Assembly: GCA_021324185.1 (NCBI GenBank)
Contig: JAJPJN010000046.1
Span: 1-64,000 of the forward strand
From: Terriglobia bacterium
GTDB taxonomy: Bacteria; Acidobacteriota; Terriglobia; Bryobacterales; Bryobacteraceae
DNA: 64,000 nt
Direction of reading: 5' to 3'
Shown here: positions 61,996 through 64,000 of the stretch, piece by piece
How the letters are laid out: the number at the start of each line of letters is the position of its first letter
Position numbering within the stretch: the stretch's first letter is position 1
Notes under the pieces: generated by a model
Databases searched by the model: none
What the model saw: only the letters and a program-made list of their open reading frames with translations
Told to the model about the DNA's origin: nothing
Translations under genes and position numbers: made by a program

Positions 61996-63424
61996 ACTTT
62001 TTTTCTTTTCCCATGATTTCCGCGGCACTAACCAGCTTGCCATTTACTCTCACGTTGGAAACCTTTACGTCTTCCACATTCTGGAAGTTATTGCCTTTGG
62101 ATGCGTTGTTAAACATGCAGTTTGAGATGGTGACGCCGCTGATGGGATCGTCCGGATAACCTTGTAAGTCGAGCCCGTATTGGCTTTTCTCGCAAGTTAC
62201 ATCGGCAATAACGATATTCTTGACCGTTGGTTTAAACGGACCACCGGGACCTTCTTCGTAGTAGAAGGTCACCTGGATCACCGCGTCGGCGACTTGACCC
62301 ACGTTTACGTTCGTAAACCAGATATTTTGAATATCGCCCCCGCGATAGGAATTCGTTTTGATGCGCAGCGCGCGCTGCAGATGCGGGCTGCTCATCCGGC
62401 AACGGCGCACCCAGATATTTTTCATGCCTCCTGAAACTTCGCTACCGATGGAAACCCCGCCGTGTCCATCGTTCATGACGCAGTCCTGCACGATCACGTT
62501 CGATGTAGGAACTCCGACGCGGCGCCCATCCCGATTGCGGCCGGACTTGATCGCGATGCAATCATCACCCGTAGTAAACGTGCATTTTTCAATCAGGACG
62601 TCCGTGCAGGCATCCGGATCGCAGCCGTCGTTGTTCGGACCGTTCGGACAATCGATATTAACGCCGCGCACCGTGACGTTCTGGCAAAGCGTCGGATTCA
62701 GCTCCCACATGGGCGAGCGCTTAACGGTAAATCCTTCGAGCAGCACGTTCTTGCAGCGATACGGCTGCACGAAGTTGGGCCTCAGATAGTGGCCAGTGCC
62801 GAAGACGCGGTCTTTCACGGGGACGTCTTTATTGCCCATCTCCTCTACGAGCGTCTGGACATCGTTCTTTGTGCTGGTCTTCTGGTCGCGCGTTGCACCC
62901 GCGCGAGCTTTTCGCGTCCAATCCCACCAATGGGTTGCATCGGCTTGGCCGTCCAGCGTTCCAGGACCGGTCACCGCCACATTTTCTTTTTCGAAAGCGT
63001 AGATGAGCGGCGAATAGTTCATGCATTCCGTGCTTTCAAAGCGCGTGTAGACCACCGGCAAGTAGTCGTTTGGGTCGGTGCTGAAGAGCAGGGTGGCGCC
63101 TTCGTCTACGTAGAGATCTATGTTGCTTTCGAGATGAATCGCGCCGGTCAGGAAAATTCCTTTCGGGACCACGACTCTACCGCCGCCTGCGGCATGACAC
63201 GCCTGAATGGCCTTTTTAATTGCTTCGGTGCACTTGGTTTGGCCGTCGCCGGTTGCGCCGTATTTTGTGATGTCAAAATCCCGCTTGGGGAAAACGGGCG
63301 GTTGGATGCGCGCAAGCACCGCCTCTATTTCACCAGCAGGTTCTGCAGCGGCCGCGCGGCTGCCGAGCGCGGTTATGGTTGGAACAAATGCCGCTGTATA
63401 CTGCAACAGCTCTCGTCTGGTCAT
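61988..63424 (-). CDS. Tat-exported polygalacturonase (GH28)
   Basis: A 478-residue enzyme with a twin-arginine leader (MTRRELLQYTAAF). The GH28 motifs are all visible: PNNDGCDPDAC near residue 266, TGDDCIAIKSG near 286, GHGGVSIGSE near 318, and RIKT near 352. It carries the three catalytic aspartates and hydrolyses polygalacturonate, probably in an exo fashion as in other long periplasmic members (inference). It is the first gene of the minus-strand uronate run, with a promoter-like sequence just upstream, and overlaps uxaE by eight bases. Confidence 0.95.
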   Translation of the reverse strand: MTRRELLQYTAAFVPTITALGSRAAAAEPAGEIEAVLARIQPPVFPKRDFDITKYGATGDGQTKCTEAIKKAIQACHAAGGGRVVVPKGIFLTGAIHLESNIDLYVDEGATLLFSTDPNDYLPVVYTRFESTECMNYSPLIYAFEKENVAVTGPGTLDGQADATHWWDWTRKARAGATRDQKTSTKNDVQTLVEEMGNKDVPVKDRVFGTGHYLRPNFVQPYRCKNVLLEGFTVKRSPMWELNPTLCQNVTVRGVNIDCPNGPNNDGCDPDACTDVLIEKCTFTTGDDCIAIKSGRNRDGRRVGVPTSNVIVQDCVMNDGHGGVSIGSEVSGGMKNIWVRRCRMSSPHLQRALRIKTNSYRGGDIQNIWFTNVNVGQVADAVIQVTFYYEEGPGGPFKPTVKNIVIADVTCEKSQYGLDLQGYPDDPISGVTISNCMFNNASKGNNFQNVEDVKVSNVRVNGKLVSAAEIMGKEKKYE

Positions 63425-63466
63425 CTTGATGTTTGTAGCGGCGCAAAAAGGCGCGGTACTGTTCGC

Positions 63467-63495
63467 AGCATATGTACCTCTTTCGCTCTAGTCAA
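63467..63495 (-). promoter_or_regulatory. Sigma-70-like promoter for the polygalacturonase operon
   Basis: On the minus strand: TTGACT (63495-63490), 17 bases, TATGCT (63472-63467). The -10 ends 42 bases before ATG 63424. Five of six and four of six matches with ideal spacing. An AT-rich palindrome (AATTAATT) sits just upstream of the -35, a possible operator. Confidence 0.6.
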
Positions 63496-63524
63496 ACCAA
63501 ATTAATTGAACTCTGTGTTTAGCG

Positions 63525-63546
63525 AAATAAAAGGCGGGCCGGCCGC
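63525..63546 (-). terminator. Possible weak terminator after the receiver-like gene
   Basis: On the minus strand a GC-rich short hairpin (GCGG-CCGGC-CCGC) is followed by CTTTTATTT. It begins just after the stop of the receiver-like gene at 63551. The stem is only four to five base pairs. Confidence 0.35.
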
Positions 63547-63550
63547 GAGT

Positions 63551-63919
63551 TCAGGCAGCGTAGCGGCTTAAAATGCGCGGCAGGTTTTGCGAAAACGCCG
63601 AGCGCGCCATGACGCTATCGCAGCCCTTTTCCTGCGCGGCGTGCTTTAGGTCCGTCTGAACGTGTGACACATAGCCCAGCAGCGAGATTCTGCTGCTTTC
63701 CTGATCCGCTTTCAGCTTTTCGATGGTTTCCAGAGGGGCCGCTTCCGCATAATTCAAATCCAGAATAATAACGGCGGGCTTCTCTTTGGCCTCCTCCAGC
63801 GCCCGCTGCTGTGATTTCACGAACACGGGCTCGAGCCCTGCTCTCTTTGCAGCTTCCTGTATTTTTACAGTGAACATCAGGTCGTTCAGTACAGCCAGTA
63901 TCTTCTTTTTGCCGGACAT
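63551..63919 (-). CDS. Receiver-like single-domain protein
   Basis: A 122-residue protein with the alternating layout of a response-regulator receiver (ILAVLNDLMFTVKIQEAAKRAGL, AVIILDLNYAEAAPLETIEKL, RISLLGYVSHVQTDLKHAAQEKG, DSVMARSAFSQNLPRIL). An Asp in ILDLN sits where the phosphate acceptor should be. The acidic N-terminal pair is replaced by ND, and the conserved Lys is replaced by ARS, so it may be a degenerate or phosphorylation-independent receiver. No output domain. ATG 63919 with GAGAAG upstream. Divergent from the gene at 63962. Confidence 0.8.
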   Translation of the reverse strand: MSGKKKILAVLNDLMFTVKIQEAAKRAGLEPVFVKSQQRALEEAKEKPAVIILDLNYAEAAPLETIEKLKADQESSRISLLGYVSHVQTDLKHAAQEKGCDSVMARSAFSQNLPRILSRYAA

Positions 63920-63961
63920 CTGCTTCTCGTTTTTAATTTTCGCCTATCATCGTTAGTGACT

Positions 63962-64000
63962 ATGAGCGTGCTGGTTCAGGCCCCTCCCGAAGTGAATCCG
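63962..64000 (+). CDS. Start of a gene cut by the window end
   Basis: ATG 63962 opens a frame of 13 codons (MSVLVQAPPEVNP) to the window end. Its 5' side is the 42-base divergent region shared with the receiver-like gene; TATCAT lies 11 bases before the ATG. Too short to identify. Confidence 0.5.
   Translation, partial: MSVLVQAPPEVNP

Noticed and set aside
62462-63505. 347-codon open frame on the plus strand opposite the polygalacturonase
   Set aside because: It mirrors a clear GH28 gene and shows no domain; long antisense frames are expected in this GC-rich codon use.
1-64000. CRISPR array, tRNA or rRNA genes, prophage, insertion sequence
   Set aside because: No regularly spaced repeats, no cloverleaf with a TTCGA arm in the intergenic gaps, no integrase, transposase or phage structural genes found.

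Overview
The window looks like a chromosomal stretch of a soil acidobacterium, probably of the Solibacteres/Bryobacter type. This is an inference from gene content: two very large TonB-dependent receptors with an N-terminal carboxypeptidase-regulatory domain (163-3867 and 47788-51147), a TIGR03435-type protein, secreted quinoprotein and M14/M1 peptidases, PEP-CTERM and Tat-exported proteins, and a pectin/galacturonate utilisation locus. DNA is GC-rich, genes are densely packed on both strands, and long shadow reading frames lie opposite most real genes. I saw no rRNA, tRNA, CRISPR array, prophage or intact insertion sequence. No gap without a gene exceeds about 300 bases.

Layout. 1-5.0 kb: TonB receptor, then a PduO-type cobalamin adenosyltransferase flanked by direct repeats and a four-helix-bundle (S23-like) gene remnant. 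5.0-6.8 kb: outer-membrane-like protein plus a small Cys/His-rich exported protein, perhaps metal related. 6.9-10.1 kb: epoxide hydrolase and an AI-2E-family transporter with an extra C-terminal domain. 10.1-13.7 kb: threonine branch (thrC-thrB convergent with lysC). 13.7-19 kb: M1 aminopeptidase, TIGR03435 protein, and a GH28-like/CE8 pectinesterase fusion. 19-21 kb: FlgM-like anti-sigma factor behind a sigma-28-like promoter, a small beta-carbonic-anhydrase-like protein, and a TPR-like protein. 20.9-24.8 kb: minus-strand run yebC-ruvC-unknown-deoB-tpiA. 24.9-31.8 kb: LytS/LytTR two-component pair, quinoprotein, M14 peptidase. 32-37.9 kb: duplicated-repeat secreted protein, membrane protein plus winged-helix regulator, frameshifted NIPSNAP gene, ParE-type toxin-antitoxin pair, type IV pilin-like protein with an M1 peptidase. 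38-39.5 kb: sigma factor, zinc anti-sigma and Spy-like periplasmic protein. 39.5-44.8 kb: AraC regulator, methyltransferase-DinB fusion, ABC-F ATPase, accD. 44.9-51.1 kb: PEP-CTERM protein, galactose-oxidase-like propeller protein with two inserted repeats, second TonB receptor. 51.2-56.2 kb: BamE-like protein, CPBP protease, PilZ protein, DapA-family aldolase, exported effector-binding-domain protein, SDR, one unknown.

56.4-63.4 kb is the clearest functional system. A Tat-exported GH28 polygalacturonase, tagaturonate epimerase (UxaE), an SDR dehydrogenase and a LysR regulator lie on the minus strand. A UxaC-type uronate isomerase and an MFS hexuronate transporter lie opposite on the plus strand. 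Together they suggest pectin depolymerisation, galacturonate uptake, isomerisation to tagaturonate, epimerisation to fructuronate and reduction to mannonate. Mannonate dehydratase and the KDG enzymes are not in the window. Both halves have sigma-70-like promoter sequences. The window ends with a receiver-like protein and the first 13 codons of a divergent gene.
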